From Leucobacter chinensis (GTDB taxonomy: Bacteria > Actinomycetota > Actinomycetes > Actinomycetales > Microbacteriaceae): DNA of 64,000 nt. Numbering within the stretch: the first letter of the stretch is position 1; every line of letters begins with the position of its first letter. This document shows positions 1 to 8,295 of the stretch, piece by piece. Under the pieces are notes generated by a model. The model was not told the origin of the DNA and did no database searches. It was given only the letters and a program-made list of their open reading frames with translations. The position numbers were made by a program, and so were the translations under genes. The stretch lies in the NCBI RefSeq assembly GCF_019049105.1, contig NZ_JAHQZR010000002.1, forward strand, positions 62,001-126,000, in the 5' to 3' direction.

Positions 1-430
1 CAACGTGCGCCGCGGTCGGGGTGTTGGTGAGCGCCGAGCGCTTCACCGTGACCGTCTGGTGCTCCTCGCTCGTGAGCAGCAGGTGGTGCGCGACCTTCGC
101 CGAGCCCCACGCGTTCGCTGCAGCGCGATCCTCAGGAATACCTGCGCGCCCGACGAGCTCTGATTCCATCGGGATCCACTCGGTGCGAAGGCCCTCGGCC
201 TCTGAGACCTCGACGGCGAACTCTCCACCGGTGAGCTCACCGGTGAGCAGCTCGCTAATGGTGTCGATCGGCGTGAACTTCCAGTTGACCTCGCGGCCCT
301 TTACCTCGGGAAAGTCAGCAACGTTGGTCGACTTAAAACGGTCTGAACGAGTCTGAACCGGTACGGCATGATCCCAGTCCCCGTCGCTGTGCGCGCGAAA
401 ACCGTGCTGTTCTGTTTCAAGCTGTGACAT
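1..430 (-). CDS. sufD: Fe-S cluster assembly protein SufD (5' part, runs off the left edge)
   Basis: SufD is a scaffold subunit of the SufBCD complex, which builds Fe-S clusters in the cytoplasm. Only about the first 143 codons are here. They read MSQLETEQHGFRAHSDGDWD and continue through a segment (VNWKFTPIDTIS) typical of the SufD N-terminus. The ATG at 430 lies 2 nt after the sufB stop, so the pair is co-transcribed and probably translationally coupled. The gene is open to the window edge, and sufC and sufS are expected further left. Identity rests on position after sufB and on N-terminal character; the core beta-helix is not visible. Confidence 0.9.
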   Translation of the reverse strand, partial: MSQLETEQHGFRAHSDGDWDHAVPVQTRSDRFKSTNVADFPEVKGREVNWKFTPIDTISELLTGELTGGEFAVEVSEAEGLRTEWIPMESELVGRAGIPEDRAAANAWGSAKVAHHLLLTSEEHQTVTVKRSALTNTPTAAHV

Positions 431-432
431 GT

Positions 433-1851
433 TTAACCGACTGATCCTTCCATGCTCATCTCGATGAGCTTATTGAGTTCAAGCGCGTATTCCATGGGGA
501 GCTCGCGCGCGATCGGCTCAATGAAGCCACGCACGATCATCGCCATCGATTCCTCTTCTGAAAGACCGCGGCTCATGAGGTAGAAGAGCTGGTCTTCGCT
601 CACGCGGGTCACCGTCGCCTCGTGGGCGAGCGTCGCATCATCGGTACGAATATCGATGGCCGGGTACGTATCGCTTCGCGAAATGGTGTCAACGAGCAGC
701 GCGTCACACACGACCGAGTTGGCCGCGTGGTGGGCGTTCGATTCAACACGAACCTCGCCACGGTAACCGGTACGGCCACCGCCACGGGCAATCGACTTCG
801 AGAGAATCGAAGAGGTGGTGTGAGGAGCGAGGTGAATCATCTTCGCGCCAGCATCCTGGTGCTGGCCGGGGCCTGCAAACGCAACCGAGAGCGTCTCACC
901 CTTGGCGTGCTCGCCCGTCAGGAAGATTGATGGGTACTTCATGGTGACCTTTGAACCGATGTTGCCATCGACCCACTCCATGAGGGCGCCTTCTTCGGCA
1001 ATCGCGCGCTTGGTCACGAGGTTGTACACGTTGTTTGACCAGTTCTGAATCGTCGTGTAGCGAACGCGAGCGTTCTTCTTCACGATGATCTCGACAACCG
1101 CCGAGTGCAGCGAGTCAGACTTGTAGATCGGAGCCGTGCAGCCCTCGATGTAGTGCACGTACGAACCCTCGTCAGCGATGATGAGCGTGCGCTCGAACTG
1201 ACCCATGTTCTCGGTGTTGATACGGAAGTATGCCTGCAGCGGAATCTCAACGTGCACGCCCTTGGGCACGTACACGAATGAGCCACCCGACCATACGGCG
1301 GTGTTCAGCGCGGCAAACTTGTTGTCACCCGACGGGATAACCGTGCCGAAGTACTCCTTGAAGATTTCAGGGTGTTCTTTCAGCGCGGTATCGGTGTCGA
1401 GAAACAGAACGCCTTGCGCCTCGAGGTCTTCACGAATCTGGTGGTACACGACCTCTGACTCGTACTGCGCGGCAACACCCGCGACGAGACGCTGACGCTC
1501 AGCCTCGGGAATGCCGAGGCGCTCGTAGGTCTCTTTAATCTCTTCTGGCAGCTCTTCCCAGCTCGTCGCCTGCTTCTCGGTCGAGCGAACGAAGTACTTG
1601 ATGTTGTCGAAGTCGATTCCCGAGAGGTCAGCACCCCAGGTCGGCATCTGTTTTCGATCAAAAATCTTGAGGGCTTTCAATCGGCGCTCAAGCATCCACT
1701 CGGGTTCGTCTTTCAACGCCGAAATATTGCGCACGACCGCTTCGCTCAGCCCGCGTTCTGCGGTTTCGCCGGCGGGGTCGTTATCGTGCCAGCCAAATTC
1801 GTATTGACCCAAACCCTCGAGCTCAGGTCGGTCGATTAACACTTCTGACAT
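433..1851 (-). CDS. sufB: Fe-S cluster assembly protein SufB
   Basis: SufB is the main scaffold of the cytosolic SufBCD complex. The protein is 472 aa, the usual length. It contains the family core from about residue 90 (FVRSTEK), the segment [17 protein letters not shown] with the conserved Cys near 240, and the C-terminal [24 protein letters not shown] block. I chose the ATG at 1851 over the TTG at 1860 because GAGGAG lies 9 nt upstream of it, while the TTG would overlap that site. It is the first suf gene on this strand, divergent from ctaA. No sufR-type repressor gene sits in the 263-bp gap, unlike some actinobacterial suf loci. Confidence 0.97.
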   Translation of the reverse strand: MSEVLIDRPELEGLGQYEFGWHDNDPAGETAERGLSEAVVRNISALKDEPEWMLERRLKALKIFDRKQMPTWGADLSGIDFDNIKYFVRSTEKQATSWEELPEEIKETYERLGIPEAERQRLVAGVAAQYESEVVYHQIREDLEAQGVLFLDTDTALKEHPEIFKEYFGTVIPSGDNKFAALNTAVWSGGSFVYVPKGVHVEIPLQAYFRINTENMGQFERTLIIADEGSYVHYIEGCTAPIYKSDSLHSAVVEIIVKKNARVRYTTIQNWSNNVYNLVTKRAIAEEGALMEWVDGNIGSKVTMKYPSIFLTGEHAKGETLSVAFAGPGQHQDAGAKMIHLAPHTTSSILSKSIARGGGRTGYRGEVRVESNAHHAANSVVCDALLVDTISRSDTYPAIDIRTDDATLAHEATVTRVSEDQLFYLMSRGLSEEESMAMIVRGFIEPIARELPMEYALELNKLIEMSMEGSVG

Positions 1852-2114
1852 CTCTCTCAACTCCTCAAAATTTGTACTGTCTACAGGCTGCCCCGCGCGC
1901 TCATCATTCGTTGCGCGGGCGCTGTGTACCCCACTCAGCCAGCTTCACAGAGTTCCCTGAGACAGTGCAGTAAAGTTGGACTCAGGCAGTCACCGGGTCG
2001 ATTGCACACGAACCCGGCGCCCCTTCGCCGCCAACGAGATCTAGTCTACAAGGTCTCCCGGTAAAATGGGAGGGCGCGTGTTACGGGACACACCCCTTGT
2101 TTGAGAGGATCATT
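1852..2114. promoter_or_regulatory. Divergent sufB / ctaA promoter region
   Basis: This non-coding gap separates two divergent operons, so it should hold both promoters. On the + strand a TAAAAT hexamer near 2062 lies about 45 nt before the ctaA start and could be its -10 element. On the - strand TACAAA near 1875 could serve sufB. A CTCCC/GGGAG hairpin overlaps the ctaA candidate -10. No -35 box is convincing. Promoter positions are inference. Confidence 0.4.
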
Positions 2115-3050
2115 TTGTCTTCACAGCCCAGCTCTCAGAGCCGTACGACCTCGCCACTTCCCCGGTTTCTTATACCGGCCGCGTGGATCTCGTTTGTGCT
2201 CAACGTTCTCATCATCGCAACCGGTGGCGCTGTACGCCTGACGGGCTCTGGCCTCGGCTGTAGCGAGTGGCCCCTGTGCACCCCAGACTCGTTCGTGCCG
2301 ACCGAAGAGCTCGGCATTCACGGCATCATCGAGTTCGGCAACCGCACGATCAGCGGCCCCCTGCTCATCGCGGCCCTCATCGTGCTCATTCTGAGCATCA
2401 AAATTCGCAAAGAGCGTAAAGACCTCTTTGTGCTGTCGATCGTCATCACCGCACTGATCCTCTTGCAGGCCGTCGTCGGCGGCTTCGTCGTGTGGGAAGG
2501 CCTGAAGGCCGTTCTCGTCGGCTTCCACTACACCGTCTCACTCATCATCGTCTGCATCGCGGCTGCCTATCTCGTGCGCGCCTACAACGGCCCCGGCCCC
2601 TACGTTCGCGACGTACCCAAGGGCTTCGCCATCACCTCACACGTCATGACCCTCTTCATGGCCATCGTGATCGTCATGGGCGTCATCACCACGGGCAACG
2701 GGCCTCACTCGGGCGATGAAAACGTCATTCGCGACGGCTTCGACGCGACGCTGCTCAGCCACCTGCACGCATGGCCCGGCTACATCACGCTTGCATTGCT
2801 CGTCGTGCTCATCGCCTGGGCGTTCCAGCGCGACCTGCGCCCCCTCAAGTGGCTACTGACCCTGCTGATCGTGATGGTCGTGCAGATCTTGGTCGGCGTC
2901 TTCCAGGCGCGCTCTGGGCTCCCCCCGGTCGCCGTCGGCGTGCACATGGTGCTTGCCTCACTCACCGCGGCCACCATGACGGTCACGATCATGAAGCTGA
3001 AGAAGCCGGTCGCGCTCGACGCCGCGGCCGCGGCTCCCAAGACTCGCTAG
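2115..3050 (+). CDS. ctaA: Haem A synthase (COX15/CtaA family)
   Basis: This integral membrane enzyme oxidises haem O to haem A for the cytochrome c oxidase. The 311-aa product shows about eight hydrophobic helices, the family start GGAVRLTGSGLGCSEWPLC with a Cys pair (about 49 and 55), and haem-ligand histidines in GFHYTVSL, LLSHLHAWPGY and GVHMVLASL. The first position where Bacillus CtaA has His reads IIEFGNR here (Asn 76); I believe this is common in actinobacteria but could not check. The start is TTG 2115, with GAGAGGA 6 nt upstream. An earlier TTG at 2097 has no ribosome site. ctaB lies nearby on the opposite strand. Confidence 0.95.
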   Translation: MSSQPSSQSRTTSPLPRFLIPAAWISFVLNVLIIATGGAVRLTGSGLGCSEWPLCTPDSFVPTEELGIHGIIEFGNRTISGPLLIAALIVLILSIKIRKERKDLFVLSIVITALILLQAVVGGFVVWEGLKAVLVGFHYTVSLIIVCIAAAYLVRAYNGPGPYVRDVPKGFAITSHVMTLFMAIVIVMGVITTGNGPHSGDENVIRDGFDATLLSHLHAWPGYITLALLVVLIAWAFQRDLRPLKWLLTLLIVMVVQILVGVFQARSGLPPVAVGVHMVLASLTAATMTVTIMKLKKPVALDAAAAAPKTR

Positions 3051-3130
3051 CGGATCCGCGCCTTCGCCTCGACTCGCGCCCGTCTCACGACTCGCGTGCG
3101 CGGGTCGCGGCGCTGACGCTCTCACGTAAA

Positions 3131-3184
3131 CGCCCGCTGTGCGGGGCTCGAGGCTTCTCGCCTCGTGGCCCGGCGCGGCGGGCG
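3131..3184. repeat. Composite inverted repeat downstream of ctaA
   Basis: Outer arms CGCCCGC and GCGGGCG enclose inner arms GGGCTCGAGGC and GCCTCGTGGCCC. Together they give a long GC-rich hairpin with a short TTCTC loop. It lies 80 bp after ctaA and could end transcription or stabilise its mRNA. No T-run follows, so an intrinsic terminator is uncertain. Confidence 0.6.
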
Positions 3185-3276
3185 TTCGCGCTTGTTGGCG
3201 CTTGCTCGTGCTTGCGTTGTGCTTGCGTGTGCTTGCGTTGCGTTTGTTTGTGCTTGTTTGCGTTTTTGGCCGCAGT

Positions 3277-3325
3277 TTGACGAAAAGCAGGGTGTTGGTC
3301 GACCACACACCCTGCTTTTCGTCAA
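3277..3325. repeat. 49-bp near-perfect palindrome
   Basis: The arms TTGACGAAAAGCAGGGTGT and its complement meet at a GGTCGACC centre, with only a couple of mismatches near the middle. Convergent genes flank it, and on either strand an arm ends with a short A or T stretch, so it may act as a bidirectional terminator. The unusual length also fits a dispersed genomic repeat or a protein-binding site. Confidence 0.75.
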
Positions 3326-3537
3326 GTAAACGCGAAATCACCAGGCAAACGCAGGAAAGCGGCGCGAAAGGGCCTCAAGCACAGGCCGGAAGCATAGAAG
3401 ACAGCGTATGGGCCAGAAAATCACGAAAGCAGCGCACCCCGAAACCACAAGCACACCCCGACCGACCCAACCAACAGAACAGCCCAAGCCCGCCATAAGG
3501 TGAGCCCGGGCTGCAGCAGCGTCGGGGCGAGGAAGCG

Positions 3538-3912
3538 CTAGGCGCCGAACGCCTCGAGGTCGACAGCCTCGAACTCGAGCAGCTCTGAGCCGGTTGCGAC
3601 GGGCTTCTTGGCGGGCGCGCCATCGCCAGCGCCGTGAGTACCAGCGGCAGCGCCGTGAGCACCAGCGGGGCGGCCGTGGCCATGCGCGTCTGCCCCCGAG
3701 GCGCGACGCTCCTGCCACGCGGTGAAGTCTTCGCGGGTCTCCCACGTCGTCACGACGAAGTAGCGTGATTCGCCAGCGGTTGGACGCAGCAGCTGGAAGC
3801 CAACGTAGCCAGGCTCAGCGTCGAATGAGTGTTTGCGGGCGGCAAAGCGTGCTTCGAGTTCTGCTCCCTGGCCCTCGGGAACGCTGAGGGCGTTGATCAC
3901 GACGTACGACAT
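3538..3912 (-). CDS. MhuD-like haem-degrading monooxygenase with Gly/Ala/His-rich insert
   Basis: This is a small ferredoxin-fold (ABM family) enzyme that resembles mycobacterial MhuD along most of its length. Family features are INALSVP with Asn 7, FQLLRPTAGESRYFVVTTWE, Trp 66 in DFTAW, and the tail VATGSELLEFE. MhuD uses Asn 7, Trp 66 and a His near 75; here His 77 and His 79 lie at that place. Directly after them is an extra stretch of about 25 residues rich in Gly, Ala and His (81-105), which MhuD lacks. AAGGAG lies 5 nt before the ATG. It sits 23 bp before ctaB and near ctaA, so the neighbourhood is about haem. Function is inferred from similarity. Confidence 0.8.
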   Translation of the reverse strand: MSYVVINALSVPEGQGAELEARFAARKHSFDAEPGYVGFQLLRPTAGESRYFVVTTWETREDFTAWQERRASGADAHGHGRPAGAHGAAAGTHGAGDGAPAKKPVATGSELLEFEAVDLEAFGA

Positions 3913-3935
3913 GGGTACTCCTTGGGTGTTGATTA

Positions 3936-4871
3936 TTAGAACGGCAAGAGCGGATCAACAGCGATCGCGACGAAAAGCACCGAGAGGTACGTGATCGATC
4001 CGGTGAAGAGCTTCATGGGCTTGCCCTCCTGGCCGCGAATCGCGCTGCCGTAGAGGCGGTGAGCCTCGATGATGAACATGGCTCCGGCGACTACCGCGAC
4101 GACCGAGTAGACCCAGCCCATGCCCGCAACCGGGATGAGCAGCAGCGTTGAGGCGACGGTTGCCCAGGTGTACAGAATGATCTGCAGGCCAACCGTGATG
4201 CGACCACGAACGACGCCGAGCATCGGCACACCGGCGGCTGCGTAGTCGTCGCGGTACTTCATCGAGAGCGGCCAGTAGTGCGGCGGGGTCCAGAGGAAGA
4301 TGATGAGGAAGAGCACCATGGGAGCCCACGAGACGCTCTCGGTCACCGCTGCCCAGCCGATGAGCACCGGGAAGCAGCCGGCGATGCCGCCCCAGATAAT
4401 GTTCTGCTCGCTGTAGCGCTTGAGCAGCAGGGTGTAGACCACGACGTAGAAGAAGATTGCGAGGGCCGAGAAGAGGGCCGCGAGCCAGTTCGTCGTGAAG
4501 TAGAGCCAAGCGATCGAGACGAGACCGAGCACCCACGAAAAGATAAGGGCGTTGCGGTCGCTGATCTCGCCGGTGACCAAGGGGCGATTCTTCGTGCGGT
4601 TCATCTTGCGATCCATGTCGCGATCGATGTAGCAGTTGAAGGCACCAGCTGAGCCGGCGCTCATCGCGCCGCCGATGAGCGTTGCAAGTACGAGCCAGAA
4701 GCTCGGCAGTGCCCTCTCTGCGAGAATCATGGCTGGCACGGTAACAACGAGCAAAAGCTCAACCACCCGGGGCTTCGTCAGCGAGACGTAGGCCTTGAGG
4801 GTGCGCGAAAAACTCTTCGGGGCCCCGAGCGGCTGTCCCGATGACTGAGCATAGGCTGAAGCATTCATCAC
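3936..4871 (-). CDS. ctaB: Protohaem IX farnesyltransferase (haem O synthase)
   Basis: This UbiA-family membrane prenyltransferase attaches farnesyl to protohaem to make haem O, the substrate of CtaA. The first Asp-rich motif is [19 protein letters not shown] near residue 93 and the second lies in [14 protein letters not shown] near 200, with about nine membrane helices around them. Length 311 aa is normal. The start is GTG 4871 or ATG 4868. A TAGGAT hexamer 6 nt upstream of the GTG suggests a leaderless mRNA. The gene is divergent from tkt and upstream of the mhuD-like gene on the same strand. Confidence 0.95.
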   Translation of the reverse strand: MMNASAYAQSSGQPLGAPKSFSRTLKAYVSLTKPRVVELLLVVTVPAMILAERALPSFWLVLATLIGGAMSAGSAGAFNCYIDRDMDRKMNRTKNRPLVTGEISDRNALIFSWVLGLVSIAWLYFTTNWLAALFSALAIFFYVVVYTLLLKRYSEQNIIWGGIAGCFPVLIGWAAVTESVSWAPMVLFLIIFLWTPPHYWPLSMKYRDDYAAAGVPMLGVVRGRITVGLQIILYTWATVASTLLLIPVAGMGWVYSVVAVVAGAMFIIEAHRLYGSAIRGQEGKPMKLFTGSITYLSVLFVAIAVDPLLPF

Positions 4872-5089
4872 TTAAGGATCCTACGCGAAAGTCGCTGTGC
4901 TCGATGTGAGCGAAATCTCAGGCGATGCTGCACACTCTTCGCCGCCGTTCATCAAGCCCTCGGTGTGAAGCCGCACAGAGATTACTGAAACCCCGCTGCG
5001 GCGCGAAAAGCAGCCGAGCAAACCCGGTAGAGTTGGTGACGGATTATGGCGTTCAAGCCCACGACACTTCAGCATCTGAGAGGCCCCCT

Positions 5090-7192
5090 GTGACGAACAA
5101 CCTTGAGTGGAACGACATTGACGATCTCGCGGTCAACACCGCGCGCGTACTCGCAGCAGACGCTGTCGAGAAAGTTGGTAACGGCCACCCTGGCACAGCG
5201 ATCAGCCTCGCCCCCGTTTCGTACCTGCTGCACCAGAAGGTGTTTCGCCACGATCCGAGCGATTGCAACTGGGTTGGCCGCGACCGCTTCGTGCTCTCGA
5301 TCGGTCACTCATCACTGACGCAGTACGTGCAGCTCTACCTCGGCGGCTACGGTCTCGAGCTTGACGATCTTAAGGCGCTGCGCACCTGGGGCTCGCTCAC
5401 CCCCGGCCACCCCGAGTACGGTCACACCGACGGTGTCGAGATCACGACCGGCCCGCTTGGCCAAGGTCTCGCCTCGGCCGTCGGCATGGCATACGCCGCG
5501 CGCTACGAGCGTGGCCTCTTTGACCCCGAGGCAGCGCCAGGCACGAGCGTGTTCGACCATCACATCTACGTGCTGGCCGGCGATGGCGACCTGCAAGAGG
5601 GCGTCACCGCCGAGGCCTCGTCACTCGCGGGCCACCAGAAGCTTGGCAACCTCATCGCCATCTACGACAGCAACAAGATCTCCATCGAAGACGATACCGA
5701 CATCTCGTTCACCGAAGATGTCGCAAAGCGCTACGAGTCTTACGGTTGGCAGGTGCTCGAGGTTGACTGGAACGAGAGCGGCGCCTACGTCGAAGACGTG
5801 CCTGCCCTCTTCTCGGCGATCGAGGCTGGCAAGGCCGAGACCGGCCGCCCGACCCTCATCATTCTCAAGACGATCATCGGTTGGCCCTCACCCGGCAAAC
5901 AGAACACCGGCGGCATCCACGGTTCGAAGCTTGGCGGCGAGGAGCTCGCTGGGCTGAAGACCGCGCTCGGCTTCGACCCCGAGGCATCGTTCGAGGTCGC
6001 ACCCGAGGTTATCGAGCACACCCGTAAGGCTCTTTCGAGGGGTGCGGATCGACGCAGCGAGTGGAACGCGGCTTTCGACGAGTGGGCGGCTGCAAATCCC
6101 GAGAAAAAGGCGCTCTTCGATCGCCTGCAGAGCGACGAGCTGCCAGAGGGCATTGAAGCGGTTCTGCCGACCTTCGAGGGCGGCACCTCGGTCTCGACGC
6201 GTTCGGCGAGCGGCAAGACCATTGCGGCTCTGGCCGAGAAGATGCCAGAACTCTGGGGCGGCTCGGCAGACCTCGCCGATTCAAACAACACCACGATCCC
6301 CGGCGCAGCATCGTTTATTCCCGCCGAGTGGTCGACCCGTGCTTACCAGGGCAACGACTACGGTCGTGTACTGCACTTCGGTATTCGTGAGCACGCCATG
6401 GGCTCGATCTTGAACGGCATCCAGTTGCACGGCAAGACCCGCTCATACGGCGGCACCTTCCTCATCTTCAGCGACTACATGCGCCCGGCGGTGCGACTCG
6501 CTGCACTCATGAATGTGCCAAGCATTTTCGTCTGGACCCACGACTCGATTGCGCTCGGCGAAGACGGCCCGACGCACCAACCCATCGAACAGCTCGCGAC
6601 CCTGCGCGCGATTCCCCAGCTCTCGGTTGTGCGCCCCGCCGACGCCAACGAGGTTGCGATCGCCTGGCATGAGACGCTTTCACGCCACGAGGGCCCCACA
6701 GGCCTCGCGCTCACACGCCAGAACGTGCCCGTCTTCGAACGCGGCACTGCAGAAGCAAACGGCCAGACCCTCGCGTCGGCTGAGGGCGTGCGAAAGGGTG
6801 CATACGTGCTCGCTGAGACCACGACCGACTCGCTCGATCTCATTCTCATCGCGACCGGCTCAGAGGTGCAGCTGGCACTCGAAGCTCGTGAAACGTTGAG
6901 CGCCGAGGGCATCGGCGTGCGCGTCGTCTCGGCTCCGTGCCTTGAGTGGTTCGCCGAGCAGAGCGAAGAGTACCGCGCTTCGGTTCTCCCGAAAGAGGTT
7001 CGTGCCCGCGTAAGCGTCGAGGCGGCCCTCTCACTCGGCTGGCGCGAGTACGTCGGCGACGCTGGCCGCTCAGTCTCGATCGAACACTTCGGCGCGTCGG
7101 CCGATTACCAGACCCTCTTCACGAAGTTTGGCATCACGACCGAGGCCGTGGTCGCTGCGGCACGCGAGAGCCTCGCAGAGGTGAGCGCATGA
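5090..7192 (+). CDS. tkt: Transketolase
   Basis: Transketolase moves two-carbon units between sugar phosphates in the non-oxidative pentose phosphate pathway, using thiamine diphosphate. Visible motifs are GNGHPGTA near residue 31, GDGDLQEG (cofactor binding) near 163, the catalytic-Glu region IREHAMG, and the substrate loop HDSIALGEDGPTHQP. The start is GTG 5090, with GAGAGG 6 nt upstream. The open frame extends to 4925, but that extension is low-complexity and would make the protein too long. At 700 aa the chosen form has the usual length. The stop overlaps the tal start (ATGA), so tkt, tal and pgi form one operon. Confidence 0.97.
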   Translation: MTNNLEWNDIDDLAVNTARVLAADAVEKVGNGHPGTAISLAPVSYLLHQKVFRHDPSDCNWVGRDRFVLSIGHSSLTQYVQLYLGGYGLELDDLKALRTWGSLTPGHPEYGHTDGVEITTGPLGQGLASAVGMAYAARYERGLFDPEAAPGTSVFDHHIYVLAGDGDLQEGVTAEASSLAGHQKLGNLIAIYDSNKISIEDDTDISFTEDVAKRYESYGWQVLEVDWNESGAYVEDVPALFSAIEAGKAETGRPTLIILKTIIGWPSPGKQNTGGIHGSKLGGEELAGLKTALGFDPEASFEVAPEVIEHTRKALSRGADRRSEWNAAFDEWAAANPEKKALFDRLQSDELPEGIEAVLPTFEGGTSVSTRSASGKTIAALAEKMPELWGGSADLADSNNTTIPGAASFIPAEWSTRAYQGNDYGRVLHFGIREHAMGSILNGIQLHGKTRSYGGTFLIFSDYMRPAVRLAALMNVPSIFVWTHDSIALGEDGPTHQPIEQLATLRAIPQLSVVRPADANEVAIAWHETLSRHEGPTGLALTRQNVPVFERGTAEANGQTLASAEGVRKGAYVLAETTTDSLDLILIATGSEVQLALEARETLSAEGIGVRVVSAPCLEWFAEQSEEYRASVLPKEVRARVSVEAALSLGWREYVGDAGRSVSIEHFGASADYQTLFTKFGITTEAVVAAARESLAEVSA

Positions 7193-8295
7193 CTCACGCA
7201 ACCGAGGCCCTCCGCAGCGCAGGCGTGAGCATCTGGCTCGATGACCTCTCACGAGAGCGTCTCAACTCGGGCAACCTCGCCTCGCTCATCGAGAGCCACA
7301 GCGTCGTCGGCGTGACGACAAACCCCGCCATTTTCTCGGCCGCGATCCGCAATGATCACAGCTACGGCGAGGCCCTCGCGGCCTGCGCGAGCGAGGGTCT
7401 CTCGCCGGCCGACACGCTCACGCGGCTCACGACAGACGACGTGCGCCAGGCGTGCGACCTCTTTGCGCCGGTGTACGAGCGTAGCGGTGGAGTCGACGGC
7501 AGGGTCTCAATCGAGGTCGAGCCAGAACTCGCACACGATGCCGAGCGCACGGTCGAACGGGCCGAACAGCTCTGGGCGATCGTCGATCGTCCGAACGCGA
7601 TGATCAAGATTCCCGCGACGACCGAGGGGCTGCCCGCGATCACTGCGACGCTCGCCAAGGGCATCAGTGTGAACGTCACGCTCATCTTCAGCCTCAGCCG
7701 CTATCGCGAGGTGCTCAACGCCTACTTCACAGGAATTGAGCAGGCGCGCGCCAACGGCCATGACATCGCCCGCATTCAGTCGGTTGCCTCGTTCTTCATT
7801 TCGCGTTTTGACACGGCGGTTGATCCAGCACTCGACGCAAGCAACGACGCCTCGGTGCAAGCCCTCAGCGGTTCGCTTGCGATCGCCAACGCGAGCGTCG
7901 CGTACGAGATCTTCGAAGAGCAGTCGAGCACCGAGCGTGCACAGTTTCTCACTTCGGTCGGTATGCAACCGCAGCGCTTGCTCTGGGCCTCGACAGGGGT
8001 CAAAGATCCGCGCCTCGCAGCAACGCACTACGTCACCGAGCTCGTCGCGGCAAACACCGTGAACACGATGCCAGAGGCGACGCTGCAGGCCGCAAGCGAG
8101 CTCGACGAGATCGTGCCAGACCGTCTCGCAACGCACCTCCGAGAAGCCGCCCTCAACATCGCGAAGCTGCCAGCCGTTGGCCTCGACTACAGCGCGGTGA
8201 GCGAAACCCTTGAGCGCGAGGGCCTCGAAAAGTTTGACGACGCCTGGAACGAACTCGTCGCAAATGTTACCGAGCAGTTGGGGGCCGCACGATGA
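7189..8295 (+). CDS. tal: Transaldolase
   Basis: Transaldolase transfers the dihydroxyacetone unit from sedoheptulose-7-phosphate to glyceraldehyde-3-phosphate. The 368-aa product belongs to the longer transaldolase subfamily common in actinobacteria. It contains SVVGVTTNPAIF near the N-terminus, NAMIKIPATTEG with the Schiff-base Lys, and the LLWASTGVKDP segment. The ATG at 7189 overlaps the tkt stop by 4 nt, with AGAGGTG just upstream. Its own stop overlaps the pgi start by 4 nt. Confidence 0.97.
   Translation: MTHATEALRSAGVSIWLDDLSRERLNSGNLASLIESHSVVGVTTNPAIFSAAIRNDHSYGEALAACASEGLSPADTLTRLTTDDVRQACDLFAPVYERSGGVDGRVSIEVEPELAHDAERTVERAEQLWAIVDRPNAMIKIPATTEGLPAITATLAKGISVNVTLIFSLSRYREVLNAYFTGIEQARANGHDIARIQSVASFFISRFDTAVDPALDASNDASVQALSGSLAIANASVAYEIFEEQSSTERAQFLTSVGMQPQRLLWASTGVKDPRLAATHYVTELVAANTVNTMPEATLQAASELDEIVPDRLATHLREAALNIAKLPAVGLDYSAVSETLEREGLEKFDDAWNELVANVTEQLGAAR

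Larger units (their letters stand above)
3051..3537. other. Non-coding region between convergent ctaA and mhuD-like genes
   Basis: No gene is supported in these 487 bases. Two strong inverted repeats are present: a composite hairpin at 3131-3184 and a near-perfect 49-bp palindrome at 3277-3325. To the left of the palindrome the + strand is T/G-rich with repeated TGCTTGCGT-like words. To the right it is A/C-rich with CAAGCAC and AAACGC words. The flanks are therefore roughly mirror-complementary around 3300. Several overlapping open frames are low-complexity Cys/Arg or Lys strings and are not credible proteins. Confidence 0.6.

Noticed and set aside
3085-3498. Overlapping open frames between ctaA and the mhuD-like gene
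   Set aside because: They are low-complexity Cys/Arg, Lys/Gln or Ala strings created by the T/G and A/C repeat words, without ribosome sites.
4925-5089. N-terminal extension of transketolase
   Set aside because: It has no ribosome site and no family similarity, and GTG 5090 has a good site and gives the usual length.
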